Source: CATQHD01 sp965202675 (GTDB taxonomy: Bacteria; Actinomycetota; Acidimicrobiia; Spongiisociales; Spongiisociaceae). Taken from it: a DNA stretch of 64,000 bases. Each line of letters begins with the position of its first letter. The first letter of the stretch is position 1. The stretch is from assembly GCA_965202675.1 (NCBI GenBank), contig OZ241842.1, positions 372,001 through 436,000 of the forward strand, in the 5' to 3' direction. The position numbers and the translations under genes were made by a program. A model generated the notes under the pieces. That model saw only the letters and a program-made list of their open reading frames with translations. It was not told the DNA's origin and made no database searches. Positions 1-7,741 of the stretch are shown one piece after another.

Positions 1-405
1 GGCGAGGTCGGCGCCCATCGGGGCCGCCGCCTCGACGAAGCGCGCCCCTCCCAGCTTCAGCAGGGCGTCCGACCCGGAGGGGCCGTCCCCGGTCCTCATC
101 ATGTGGACGGCCAACGCCAGGGCGGCGCGCTCCTCTTCGGTCAGGTCCGGGTCGATGGTGCGGTAGGCCTCGTCGGGGATCACATAGCCTTTCTCCACCT
201 CCCAGACATCGGTGGAGCGCATCTCCAGCTTCACCCCCAGCCGCCGCAGGGTGTCCTTGTCCCGCTCGAACATGCGGCGGAAGGCCAGGTCGGAGTCCTG
301 TCCGTAGCCGTGCACCGTGCGGCGGATCTCCCGGGCGGTCACCGGCCGTCCGGAATCGATGAGGAAGGCCAGCAGGTTGATCAGGCGCTCGATGACTGCA
401 CTCAT
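1..405 (-). CDS. PafB/PafC-type WYL regulator, N-terminal part (runs off left edge)
   Basis: The reading frame starts with ATG at 405 and stays open to the window edge, giving 135 residues. The N-terminus (MSAVIERLINLLAFLIDSGR) followed by a winged-helix-like stretch with REIRRTVHGY and FERDKDTLRRLGV is the typical start of PafB/PafC proteins. These bind DNA through an N-terminal HTH and carry a C-terminal WYL domain, which lies outside this window. In mycobacteria PafBC activates the RecA-independent DNA-damage response and is encoded directly after pafA. The same arrangement is seen here, with 24 bp between the pafA stop and this start. Whether a second paralog follows cannot be seen. Confidence 0.85.
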   Translation of the reverse strand, partial: MSAVIERLINLLAFLIDSGRPVTAREIRRTVHGYGQDSDLAFRRMFERDKDTLRRLGVKLEMRSTDVWEVEKGYVIPDEAYRTIDPDLTEEERAALALAVHMMRTGDGPSGSDALLKLGGARFVEAAAPMGADLA

Positions 406-429
406 GGACTTCTCCGGCCTACCCTTTCC

Positions 430-1815
430 CTACAGCCTCTCGATCAACCGCTCGACCCGATCGTCGTCTTCCCGGCATCCGAACGGATCCTTGCAGATCA
501 CGGTCTGTTGGGCTTGGTCGTTCACCTTCAGATGCACCCAGTCGACCGTTACCTGCCGGTTCTTGGCCTTGGCGGCGGCGATGAACCTGCCCCGCAGCCG
601 GGCCCTGGTGTCCTGGGGCGGGCTCATGACGGCGGCGGCCACCGCGGCGTCGGTGACCATCCGCCGCACCGCCCCCCGCCGGGCCAGCAGGTTGTAGAGG
701 CCCCGCTCCTCGGAGACGTCGTGGTAGCTCAGATCCAGCAGCATCACCCGCGGGTGGGACAGGGGAAGGCGGAACCGGCTGCGGTAGTGCTCGATCAGGT
801 GGTACTTGGTTACCCAGTCGACCTCCCGGACGAGGGACAGGGGTTCCTCCTCCAGGCGGGTGAGCAGGTACCCCCACCCTTTGACCGCCTGGCTGATGCC
901 CGGCTGCCCGCCGGCCGCCTCCCGGCGGAAACCGGGGTTGCGGGCGTACTTTTCGACCCGTTCCCAGTATTCCCACTGGATGTCGAGGGCCGACATGACC
1001 CGTCCGTTGGCCATCTCCATCTTGTGGTCGCGGCAGGAGAGATCCTTGCTGATTTCCCTGATGGCCATGATCGGGTCCTTGAGGGTCATGTCGCGGAAGA
1101 TGGCGCCGCCCTCGATCATCTCGAGCAGGGCCGCGACCGTTCCCACCTTGACGAAGGTGGCGAACTCGTTCATGTTCGAGTCCCCGGCTATTACGTGGAG
1201 CCGCCGGTAGCGCTCGGCGTCGGCGTGGGGTTCGTCCCTGGTGTTGATGATCGGGCGCGACCTCGTGGTGGCCGAGGAGTCGGTGTCCCAGATGTGCTCG
1301 GCGCGCTGGGATATCGTGAATACGGGGCCCCGGGGGGTCTGGTGCAGCTTCCCCGCCCCGGTGTAGATCTGGCGGGTGACCAGGAAGGGGATCAGGACGT
1401 CCAATATCTTGTTGAAATCCGCCTTCCGGTCCACCAGATAGTTCTCGTGGCAGCCGTAGGAGTTGCCCGCCGTGTCGGTGTTGTTCTTGTAGAGGAAGAT
1501 GTCGCCCCGGATGCCCTCCCCCGCCAGGCGCTGCTCGGCCGAGCGCCGGAGTTTCTCCAGCACCCGGTCCCCGGCCTTGTCGTGGGCCACCAGGTCCTCG
1601 AGTCTGAGGCATTCGGGGGTGGCGTATTCGGGGTGGCTGCCCACGTCCAGGTAGAGGCGGGCGCCGTTCTCAAGGAAGGTGTTGGAGGAACGGCCGCCCG
1701 AGGCCACGCCCCTGAAAAGGTGCCGGGCCACCTCGTCCGGGCTCAGCCGGCGCTGGCCGCGCAGGGTGCAGGTAACGCCGTATTCGTTCTCGATCCCGAA
1801 GATGCGCCTGTCCAC
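430..1815 (-). CDS. pafA: Pup-protein ligase PafA
   Basis: This is the ligase that uses ATP to join the C-terminal glutamate of Pup to lysines of target proteins. It has 461 residues, the normal length for the glutamine-synthetase-like carboxylate-amine ligase family. The N-terminal GIENEYG (residues 7-13) supplies a metal-binding glutamate. GARLYLDVGSHPEY (51-64) places an aspartate at position 57, matching the catalytic base known in mycobacterial PafA. The start is GTG at 1815, chosen because MDRRIFGIE aligns with family N-termini. It is the fourth gene of pup-prcB-prcA-pafA, with 51 bp after prcA. The paralog Dop lies 2.5 kb upstream. Identification is secure. Confidence 0.97.
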   Translation of the reverse strand: MDRRIFGIENEYGVTCTLRGQRRLSPDEVARHLFRGVASGGRSSNTFLENGARLYLDVGSHPEYATPECLRLEDLVAHDKAGDRVLEKLRRSAEQRLAGEGIRGDIFLYKNNTDTAGNSYGCHENYLVDRKADFNKILDVLIPFLVTRQIYTGAGKLHQTPRGPVFTISQRAEHIWDTDSSATTRSRPIINTRDEPHADAERYRRLHVIAGDSNMNEFATFVKVGTVAALLEMIEGGAIFRDMTLKDPIMAIREISKDLSCRDHKMEMANGRVMSALDIQWEYWERVEKYARNPGFRREAAGGQPGISQAVKGWGYLLTRLEEEPLSLVREVDWVTKYHLIEHYRSRFRLPLSHPRVMLLDLSYHDVSEERGLYNLLARRGAVRRMVTDAAVAAAVMSPPQDTRARLRGRFIAAAKAKNRQVTVDWVHLKVNDQAQQTVICKDPFGCREDDDRVERLIERL

Positions 1816-1866
1816 ACTTCTAGATTAGGCGCGGAGGGGCCGCCCGGGGTTCGGCGGCCGCCCGGG

Positions 1867-2547
1867 TCAGACGCTGTCCAGCTCTTCGCGCGTCAGCCGG
1901 CGGAACCGGCGGTTGGTTCCCGCCGCCGGGGAGGCCCGTTCGAGCAGGGCGCCCTCCCAGCCGTCGATGTCGCGTTCCTCGACCACCCGGAAGGCTTCGG
2001 CCGCCTGCCTGAGGGCGTCCCCGAGGGCGGGGGTTTCTTCGTAGGACTCGCCTAGCTTGTCCGCCAGCTCGTCCGACGGGCCGCCGATGGCGGTGTAGCC
2101 GGTCTTGTCGTAGAGGGTGCCGTCGTAGGTGACCTTGAACAGGCGGTCGTCGGCGGTGGTGCGGCCCACCTCGGCGATCAGGACCTCCACCTCGAACGGT
2201 TTGGGGCCCTGGACGAAGATGGTGCCCAGGGTCTGGGAGAAAGCCGAGGCCAGGCTCTTGGCGGTGACGTCCTCCCGCCCGTACTGGTAGCCCTTCACGT
2301 CGGCGTAGCGGATGCCGGCCACCCGCAGCGACTCGAACTCGTTGTACTTGCCGACCCCGGCGAAGGCGATGCGGTCGTAGATCTCGGAGATCTTGGTGAG
2401 GGTGCGGCTGGGGTTCTCGGCCAGGATCACCACCCCCTCCCGAACCGCCAGCGCCGCGATCGAACGGCCCCGGGCGATGCCCTTGCGGGCGTATTCGGCC
2501 CGGTCCTTGACCAGCTGCTCGGGCGGAACGTAGAAGGGAAGGGTCAC
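1867..2547 (-). CDS. prcA: 20S proteasome alpha subunit PrcA
   Basis: Alpha subunits form the outer gating rings of the 20S core and dock the ATPase ring. The 226-residue product has the family N-terminus FYVPPEQLVKDRAEYARKG and the core segment LGTIFVQGPKPFEVEVLIAEVG. The GTG start at 2547 is chosen because it overlaps the prcB stop (GTGA, 4 bp) and gives a family-like start (MTLPFYVPPEQ), so translation is probably coupled to prcB. It is slightly shorter than mycobacterial PrcA. The C-terminus (REELDSV) is polar and variable, as is usual. Confidence 0.95.
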   Translation of the reverse strand: MTLPFYVPPEQLVKDRAEYARKGIARGRSIAALAVREGVVILAENPSRTLTKISEIYDRIAFAGVGKYNEFESLRVAGIRYADVKGYQYGREDVTAKSLASAFSQTLGTIFVQGPKPFEVEVLIAEVGRTTADDRLFKVTYDGTLYDKTGYTAIGGPSDELADKLGESYEETPALGDALRQAAEAFRVVEERDIDGWEGALLERASPAAGTNRRFRRLTREELDSV

Positions 2548-3335
2548 GAAACCACCCGGACGGCCCGCTCGGCGGCGGCCGCCACCTCCTCTTCGGGCGC
2601 TTCCTCGAGGCCCGCCTCGGTTACGGTAACCACGTTCGGGTAGATGCCGCGCCGGAAGTCGGGTCCGCCGGTGGCCAGGTCCTGCCCGGACGCCGCCACC
2701 AGAGCCTGCATGGCGTGGTCGACGGCCCGGCCCCGGTCGGAGCCGGGGCGGTAGACGGTGCGCAGGTAGGCCCGCGCCTCGCGGCTGCCCGACCCCGCCG
2801 CCCCGAAGTCCTGCTCCTCGTACCGGCCCCCCACCGCATCGAAGGTAAACACATGCCCGGTCCCGGCCGGCGGCTCGTACCCGCAGAAGATCGGTACAAC
2901 CAGGAACCCCCGAAGGGCCAACGGCAGATGCATGCGCACCATCCGGGCCAGGTAGGTGGCCTTCCCGTCCAGGCTGAGGCGCACCCCCTCCAGCTTCTCG
3001 TAGTGCTCCAGCTCGGTCTGGAACAGCCTGACCAGCTCGATCGCCAGACCCGCCGTGCCGGAGATGGCCACCGCCGAGTAGGCGTCGGCGGCGAACACCT
3101 TCTGGATGCGCCGGTGCGACACGTCGTATCCGGCCGTGGCCTGGCGGTCGCCCGCCATCATCACCCCCCCGTCGTAGCGCAGGGCCAGCACGGTGGTGGC
3201 TTCCGGAGCGGCGACGTTCGAGGGTCCGGCCTCCGCCGGAAGGTCCCACCGGGGGGCGAGGTCGAGGGAGCGGGCCAGCTCGGTGAAGCCGGCCCCGGGA
3301 TAGGGCTCGCCGTACGAGAGCAGGGCGCCGTTCAC
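2544..3335 (-). CDS. prcB: 20S proteasome beta subunit PrcB
   Basis: This is the catalytic subunit of the bacterial 20S proteasome, made as a 263-residue proprotein. Removal of a propeptide of about 46 residues exposes the nucleophile Thr47 in ATTVLALRYDGGVMMAGD. The expected aspartate (in MAGDR) and lysine (in RIQKVF) follow. The residue before the cleavage site is Ala46, where the mycobacterial enzyme has glycine. The GTG start at 3335 overlaps the pup stop by 4 bp (GTGA), and the gene ends in another GTGA overlap with prcA, so pup, prcB and prcA look translationally coupled. Confidence 0.95.
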   Translation of the reverse strand: MNGALLSYGEPYPGAGFTELARSLDLAPRWDLPAEAGPSNVAAPEATTVLALRYDGGVMMAGDRQATAGYDVSHRRIQKVFAADAYSAVAISGTAGLAIELVRLFQTELEHYEKLEGVRLSLDGKATYLARMVRMHLPLALRGFLVVPIFCGYEPPAGTGHVFTFDAVGGRYEEQDFGAAGSGSREARAYLRTVYRPGSDRGRAVDHAMQALVAASGQDLATGGPDFRRGIYPNVVTVTEAGLEEAPEEEVAAAAERAVRVVS

Positions 3336-3517
3336 TCCCCGCCTTTCTGCACGTAGTTCTTCACGAACTCCTCGGCGTTCTCCTCGAGCACCGAATCTAT
3401 CTCTTCCAGCAGGTCGTCGATCTTGGCGATCGAACCGGCGGCGCCCGACGGCGGCGGCCCGGCGCCCGATGTTTCCTCGCGCTCGGTGCGCCTTCTGGGC
3501 AGACGCTCTTGGGCCAT
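3332..3517 (-). CDS. pup: Prokaryotic ubiquitin-like protein Pup (ends in GGE)
   Basis: Pup is the 61-residue disordered tag joined to proteins for proteasomal degradation. The N-terminus MAQERLPRRR, the acidic helix IDDLLEEIDSVLEENAEEF that contacts the ATPase coiled coils, and the end VQKGGE are diagnostic. The C-terminus is genomically encoded Gly-Gly-Glu rather than Gly-Gly-Gln, so it should be ligation-ready without deamidation by Dop. The ATG at 3517 follows a strong ribosome-binding site (AGGAGGAGAT). It is the first gene of pup-prcB-prcA-pafA and is separated from dop by element F. Confidence 0.97.
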   Translation of the reverse strand: MAQERLPRRRTEREETSGAGPPPSGAAGSIAKIDDLLEEIDSVLEENAEEFVKNYVQKGGE

Positions 3518-3592
3518 ATCTCCTCCTAACGGGAACCCGGGCGCACCCCCGGCAGGGGCGGCCCGGCGGGTCCGTAAATCGTCGGCGCCGCC

Positions 3593-3620
3593 ATGATAAT
3601 CGGGGCCGCCCGGTTTTCAG
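3593..3620 (-). promoter_or_regulatory. Candidate promoter for the pup-prcBA-pafA operon
   Basis: Read on the minus strand, CTGAAA, 16 bp, then TATCAT lies about 75 bp upstream of the pup ATG, downstream of element F. The hexamers are close to the sigma-70-type consensus and no gene overlaps them. It would separate pup transcription from dop. Inference only. Confidence 0.4.
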
Positions 3621-3894
3621 GAGACATCGGCGGCGGATGCTCGCGCCGCCGCCGGTGATTTCGGCGCCGGCCGGGCCGGGAACCCGGAATCGAGGACCCC
3701 GCCGGGGTTGCCGCCGATCGGGGCGCGGCGCGCGCGGACAGGAAAGCCGGAAGGCGTTCGGCGCAAGCAGCTGTTGGACGCTCTGCCCGATGAGCACGGT
3801 CGGCCGGGCGCCGCCCCCGCCGACGAAACGGCGAAGGCAACCCCATCCGCGCATCCTCTTGCAAGCGCAGCACCCTTCAGCAGAGCTCGGGGGC

Positions 3895-4064
3895 CTTTCT
3901 GCGAACCCCCTGGTCAAAACCCCTCTCCCGCCCCCACCGATCTGCTGGACAATGAACCCGCCTCCGGGCCTTTTCTGCGAACCCGCCTGTCAAACCCCTC
4001 TCGCACCGGCTTCCGCCCAGGTCAACCCCCAGGCAACAGATGCTTTCTGCGAACCCCTGGTCAA
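3895..4064 (-). repeat. Three-copy mini-array in element F, period 72-76 bp
   Basis: Three copies of a 22-23-bp repeat (minus-strand consensus TTGACCAGGGGGTTCGCAGA, then AAG) lie at 3895-3917, 3971-3993 and 4043-4064. The roughly 50-bp sequences between them are unrelated to each other and to the spacers in element E. There are no cas genes nearby and only three repeats. Confidence 0.8.
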
Positions 4065-4258
4065 GCCCCTGCCCCGACCCCGGACCCCGGCCAGAACGCG
4101 AAAAACCCCGCCCCGCGCCCCGCTTCGCGGGCCCGGCCCCCACCGCCTCCACCAGATGTCCGGACGCGTTCGGTCAGTACCCGGCAGGTCGCGTTCGGAA
4201 GATGATCCCTGTCACGGTCTGCGGCGCCTGCCGACCGGAGGTGCTTGCGGCTCTTCCA

Positions 4259-4287
4259 TTGATACAGCATCGGTGCGACATCGTCAA
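4259..4287 (-). promoter_or_regulatory. Element F promoter block
   Basis: On the minus strand TTGACG, exactly 17 bp, then TATCAA, preceded by CAAGGGTA and an A/T run. The same layout with the same 17-bp spacing occurs in all the other elements. It begins 9 bp after the dop stop and points toward pup. Confidence 0.65.
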
Positions 4288-4295
4288 TACCCTTG

Positions 4296-5822
4296 TCAGG
4301 GATCCGACGGGATTTTTTTGTCATTCCGTGATTTGTCCGGACCGCCGGCGGCCTCACCCAGGGCTTCGAGCAGGTCGACGGCTTCCCCGGCGGCGTCGAG
4401 CAGCCCTCCCACCAGCTCCGCGCTGCCCCGCAGGGGTTCCTTCATGGGCACCCGCTTGAGGGTCTCCCCCCCGATGTCGAACACCAGGGAGTCCCAGTTG
4501 GCGGCGACCAACGATTCGGGGAACTGCCCCACGCACCGCCCCCGGAAGTAGGCCCTGGTGCCGGCGGGCGGGTGCAGGGCGGCGCGGTCCAGCGCCTCGT
4601 CGGTGAACAGGCGGCGGAGCAGCCCGCCCTCCTGCAGGCGGTAGGAGAGGCCCCGGGCGGGGTCGGTGTCGTGGTACTGGAGGGCGGCCAGGGCCAGCTT
4701 GGGGTGGCTCCATTCCAGGTCGTCGCGCCGGCGGAACCCGTTCAGCATGCGGAGCTTGGCCGACCAGTCGAGCCGGTCGGAGGTGCGCATGAAGTCGATC
4801 TCCAGGTCGTGGAGCACCGCCCCCCACTCGCGGATCACGTCGGCCCAGATCTCCCCGGGAAGGTGCTCGTCGGCGTACTTCGACAGCCGCTCGTGATACC
4901 GGAGCTGCAGCTCGAGGGCGGTGGCCGTCCCCCCGTCGGCCAGCCGCAAGGGCTCGGCCAGGGTGAGGTCGTGGCTGGTGCGCCAGGTCGCCTCCACCGG
5001 GTCGGCCAGGGTCAGGGGGTCGTGGACGGCGCCGTCCTCGACGGCCGCCAGCAGCAGGGCGGTTGCGCCCAGCTTGATGAAGGTCTGCACCTCCGACATG
5101 TTGGCGTCGCCGATGATTACGTGGAACCGCCGGTACTTGGAGGGCTCCCCATGGGGCTCGTCGCGGGTGTTGACGATGGGCCGCCGCAGGGTGGTCTCGA
5201 GACCCACCGCCTCCTCGAAGAAGTCGGCCCGCTGGGTGATCTGGTACCCGACGCCCGGACGTCCGTTCTCGGCGCCGAGCTTGCCCGAACCGGTGAATAT
5301 CTGGCGGGTTACCAGCCAGGTGGTGGCGTAGCGGATGAGGTCGGCGAAGGGCGCGGCCCGCGAAACCAGATAGTTCTCGTGGTAACCGTAGGAGTTGCCC
5401 TTCCCGTCGCTGTTGTTCTTGTGTATGTACAGCTCCTCCTCCGGACGGAAGCCGCGGTACGCGGCGGCCGCGTCCGCCAGCACCCGCTCCCCCGCCTTGT
5501 CGTACAGTGCGGCCTGCAGGGGGTCGGAGCACTCCGGGCTGGAGTATTCGGGGTGGGCGTGGTCTACGTAGAAGCGGGCGCCGTTGGACAGGACCACGTT
5601 GACCATGTTGTTGTTCGCCTCGGCGGGTCCGTACAGCTCGTACTCCAGGCCGCGGGCGTCCCGGTCGGGGGTTTCCTCGTCGTATGACCACTGGACCCGC
5701 ACCCGGTCGCCCCGGTAGGAGTTCACCACCCAGGAGGAGGCCAGGGTGGGGTGGAGGTCGGGGTTGTTGCGGACCGTGATCCCGTATTCCGTCTCGGTCC
5801 CTATGACCGTGGGGACCGCCAT
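4296..5822 (-). CDS. dop: Depupylase/deamidase Dop
   Basis: Dop removes Pup from substrates and, where Pup ends in Gln, deamidates it. It is a 508-residue paralog of PafA. Seen here are GTETEYGI (8-15), the Dop-type insertion around residues 40-72, and GARFYVDHAHPEYSSPEC (81-98), where Asp87 matches the catalytic aspartate of known Dop enzymes. The ATG at 5822 starts 2 bp after the arc stop. The last ten or so residues (RNDKKIPSDP) are encoded by the A/T-run segment of element F, so the natural C-terminus was probably replaced when the element arrived. Because this Pup ends in GGE, depupylation is the likely main role. Confidence 0.96.
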   Translation of the reverse strand: MAVPTVIGTETEYGITVRNNPDLHPTLASSWVVNSYRGDRVRVQWSYDEETPDRDARGLEYELYGPAEANNNMVNVVLSNGARFYVDHAHPEYSSPECSDPLQAALYDKAGERVLADAAAAYRGFRPEEELYIHKNNSDGKGNSYGYHENYLVSRAAPFADLIRYATTWLVTRQIFTGSGKLGAENGRPGVGYQITQRADFFEEAVGLETTLRRPIVNTRDEPHGEPSKYRRFHVIIGDANMSEVQTFIKLGATALLLAAVEDGAVHDPLTLADPVEATWRTSHDLTLAEPLRLADGGTATALELQLRYHERLSKYADEHLPGEIWADVIREWGAVLHDLEIDFMRTSDRLDWSAKLRMLNGFRRRDDLEWSHPKLALAALQYHDTDPARGLSYRLQEGGLLRRLFTDEALDRAALHPPAGTRAYFRGRCVGQFPESLVAANWDSLVFDIGGETLKRVPMKEPLRGSAELVGGLLDAAGEAVDLLEALGEAAGGPDKSRNDKKIPSDP

Positions 5823-5824
5823 GC

Positions 5825-7600
5825 CTACAGGTACTGGCCGGTTCCGACCGCCTCTATGGTCCTCGACTCGTCCTCGCCCTCGATCAGGGTGCGCACGTAG
5901 ACGATCCGCTCCCCCTTCTTGCCCGAGATCTTCGCCCAGTCGTCGGGGTTGGTGGTGTTGGGGAGGTCCTCGTGTTCCCGGAACTCCTGCTTGATGGCCG
6001 ACAGCAGGTCGTTCAAGGTGATGCCGCCGGAGGCGCCGCCGATCCGGCGCTTGATGGCGTCTTTCTTGGCCCGGCGCACGATGTTTTCGATCATGGCCCC
6101 CGAAGAGAAATCCCGGAAGTAGAGCACTTCCCGGTCCCCGTTCTGGTAGGTGACCTCGAGGAAACGGTTGCCGTCGCTGTCCTCGTACATGGCCTCGACC
6201 ACCCGGTCGACCATCTGCTTCACCAGGGCCCGGCCGTCTCCCCCGGCTTTTTCCAGGGCTTGCTCGTCGTAGGGCAGGTCCGGGCTCAGGTAGATGCGGA
6301 AGATCTGCTTGGCGGCCTCGGCGTCCGGGCGGGCGATCTTGATCTTCACATCCAGGCGCCCCGGACGGAGGATGGCCGGATCGATCAGGTCCTCGCGGTT
6401 GGAGGCGCCGATCACTATGACGTTCTTGAGCTGCTCCACCCCGTCCAGCTCGGAGAGCAGCTGCGGGACGATGGTCGACTCCACGTCGGAGGAGATGCCG
6501 GAGCCCCTGGTGCGGAACAGGGAGTCCATCTCGTCGAAGAAGACGATGACCGGAACCCCCTCGTCGGCTTTTTCCTTGGCCCGCTGGAAGATCAGCCTTA
6601 TCTGGCGTTCGGTCTCCCCCACGTACTTGTTGAGCAGCTCCGGGCCCTTGATGTTGAGGAAGTAGGAGCGGGCGTCCTCGTTGCGGGCACGCTCGGCCAC
6701 CGCTTCGGCCAGGCTGTTGGCCACCGCCTTGGCGATGAGGGTCTTGCCGCACCCCGGCGGCCCGTAGAGCAGCACCCCCTTGGGGGAGACCAGCCCGTAT
6801 TCCTCGAAGAGCTCGCGGTGGATGAAGGGCAGCTCCACCGCATCCCGGATCGCCTCTATCTGGTCCCGCAGGCCCCCCACCTCCCCGTAGGTGATGTCGG
6901 GCACCTCTTCGAGCACCAGCTCCTCGACCTCGGGGCGGAACAGCTTCTCGTAGGCCAGGCCGGTGCGGTTCTCCAGGAGCACGTGGTCTCCCGCCCGCAG
7001 ATGGGTTTCCGACAGGGGGCCGGCCCGCTCCACCACCCGTTCCTCGTCGGTGTGGGCCAACACCAGCAGCCGGTTGTCCTCCATCACCTCCTTGATGGAG
7101 ACCACCTGGCCCTGGCGGGTGAAATCCCGCACCTCCACGATGGACATGGAATCGTTCACCAGCACCTGCTGGCCCGGCTGCAGCTGCTTGATCTCGATGG
7201 AGGGCGAGGCGTTGACCCGCATCCGGCGGTCCCCGCTCATTACGTCGACGGTGCTGTCGCTGTTGACCCCCAGCACGGTGGCGAAGGGGTTGGGGGCGGC
7301 GGTGAGCTTCTCGACCTCTTCGCGCATCATGGCCACCTGCTCGCGGATGTCCTCGATCACCTCGGTGAGTTTCCGGTTCTTGAGGCGGGCCTTCTCCAGC
7401 TGGGCCCTGGTTTCGGCCAACCGGGATTCCACCATCCTGACCGGGCGGGGTCCGGTCTGGAGCTGGCGGCGGAGCATCGCTATCTCCTCCCGCATGGCGT
7501 CCATCTGGCGCTGGTTGTCGTACGGCTGCCGCCGGCCGGACGCGGGTTCCATCCAGCGTTGGTAGTCGTACGGTTCCCGCTTGTCAGGCAACGGCGGCAC
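5825..7600 (-). CDS. arc: Proteasomal AAA ATPase ARC/Mpa
   Basis: This is the hexameric unfoldase that recognises Pup through N-terminal coiled coils and feeds substrates into the 20S core. It has 591 residues: a coiled coil (about 34-100), tandem OB domains (about 101-230), and an AAA module with Walker A GPPGCGKT (280-287) and Walker B FFDEMDS (354-360). It ends in GQYL, the proteasome-docking motif. Start is GTG at 7600. The extreme N-terminus has a small internal repeat (EPYDYQRWM / QPYDNQRQM). It is followed after 2 bp by dop. Confidence 0.96.
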   Translation of the reverse strand: MPPLPDKREPYDYQRWMEPASGRRQPYDNQRQMDAMREEIAMLRRQLQTGPRPVRMVESRLAETRAQLEKARLKNRKLTEVIEDIREQVAMMREEVEKLTAAPNPFATVLGVNSDSTVDVMSGDRRMRVNASPSIEIKQLQPGQQVLVNDSMSIVEVRDFTRQGQVVSIKEVMEDNRLLVLAHTDEERVVERAGPLSETHLRAGDHVLLENRTGLAYEKLFRPEVEELVLEEVPDITYGEVGGLRDQIEAIRDAVELPFIHRELFEEYGLVSPKGVLLYGPPGCGKTLIAKAVANSLAEAVAERARNEDARSYFLNIKGPELLNKYVGETERQIRLIFQRAKEKADEGVPVIVFFDEMDSLFRTRGSGISSDVESTIVPQLLSELDGVEQLKNVIVIGASNREDLIDPAILRPGRLDVKIKIARPDAEAAKQIFRIYLSPDLPYDEQALEKAGGDGRALVKQMVDRVVEAMYEDSDGNRFLEVTYQNGDREVLYFRDFSSGAMIENIVRRAKKDAIKRRIGGASGGITLNDLLSAIKQEFREHEDLPNTTNPDDWAKISGKKGERIVYVRTLIEGEDESRTIEAVGTGQYL

Positions 7601-7653
7601 CTCGGCTCTCCCGGCTTGTCGGGCGCCGGGCTTGCTGTTTTCTCGGGCTAACG

Positions 7654-7660
7654 CAGTATA
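7654..7660 (-). promoter_or_regulatory. Possible -10 box upstream of arc
   Basis: The minus strand reads TATACT about 55 bp upstream of the arc GTG, in an otherwise GC-rich gap. The -35 region (CTGTTC, 17 bp upstream) is weak. It may start an arc-dop transcript. Confidence 0.3.
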
Positions 7661-7741
7661 GGAGGGTAGCGGTGGGAGAACAGGGGGTTTCCCGGCGGGG
7701 GCCCGCCCCGTTTTCCGAAGGCGGTCCGGGCGGGCCGGGGA

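Larger units (their letters stand above)
3770..4330 (-). repeat. Element F: subfamily II copy of a multicopy promoter-bearing structured element
   Basis: This fills most of the 780-bp gap between dop and pup. On the minus strand it aligns over its whole length with element E (17722-18355) in opposite orientation. In order it has an A/T run (AATGACAAAAAAATCC) lying inside the 3' end of dop, a promoter block, a leader of about 130 bp, a G-rich tract, a CCCGC-GAA-GCGGG stem-loop (4119-4131), a TTTTTCGCGTTCT motif, and three 23-bp repeats. No frame is conserved with element E. It is probably a structured RNA or RNA-derived repeat. Function unknown. It could also act as a leader to pup. Confidence 0.8.

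Noticed and set aside
103..2055. A long plus-strand frame opposite pafA and the pafB/C fragment
   Set aside because: Antisense shadow; both minus-strand products match known families along their length.
3895..4064. Tandem tRNA-like units, suggested by the 72-77 bp period and GGTTCGCA
   Set aside because: No acceptor stem, anticodon arm or T-arm pairing could be drawn around the repeats.
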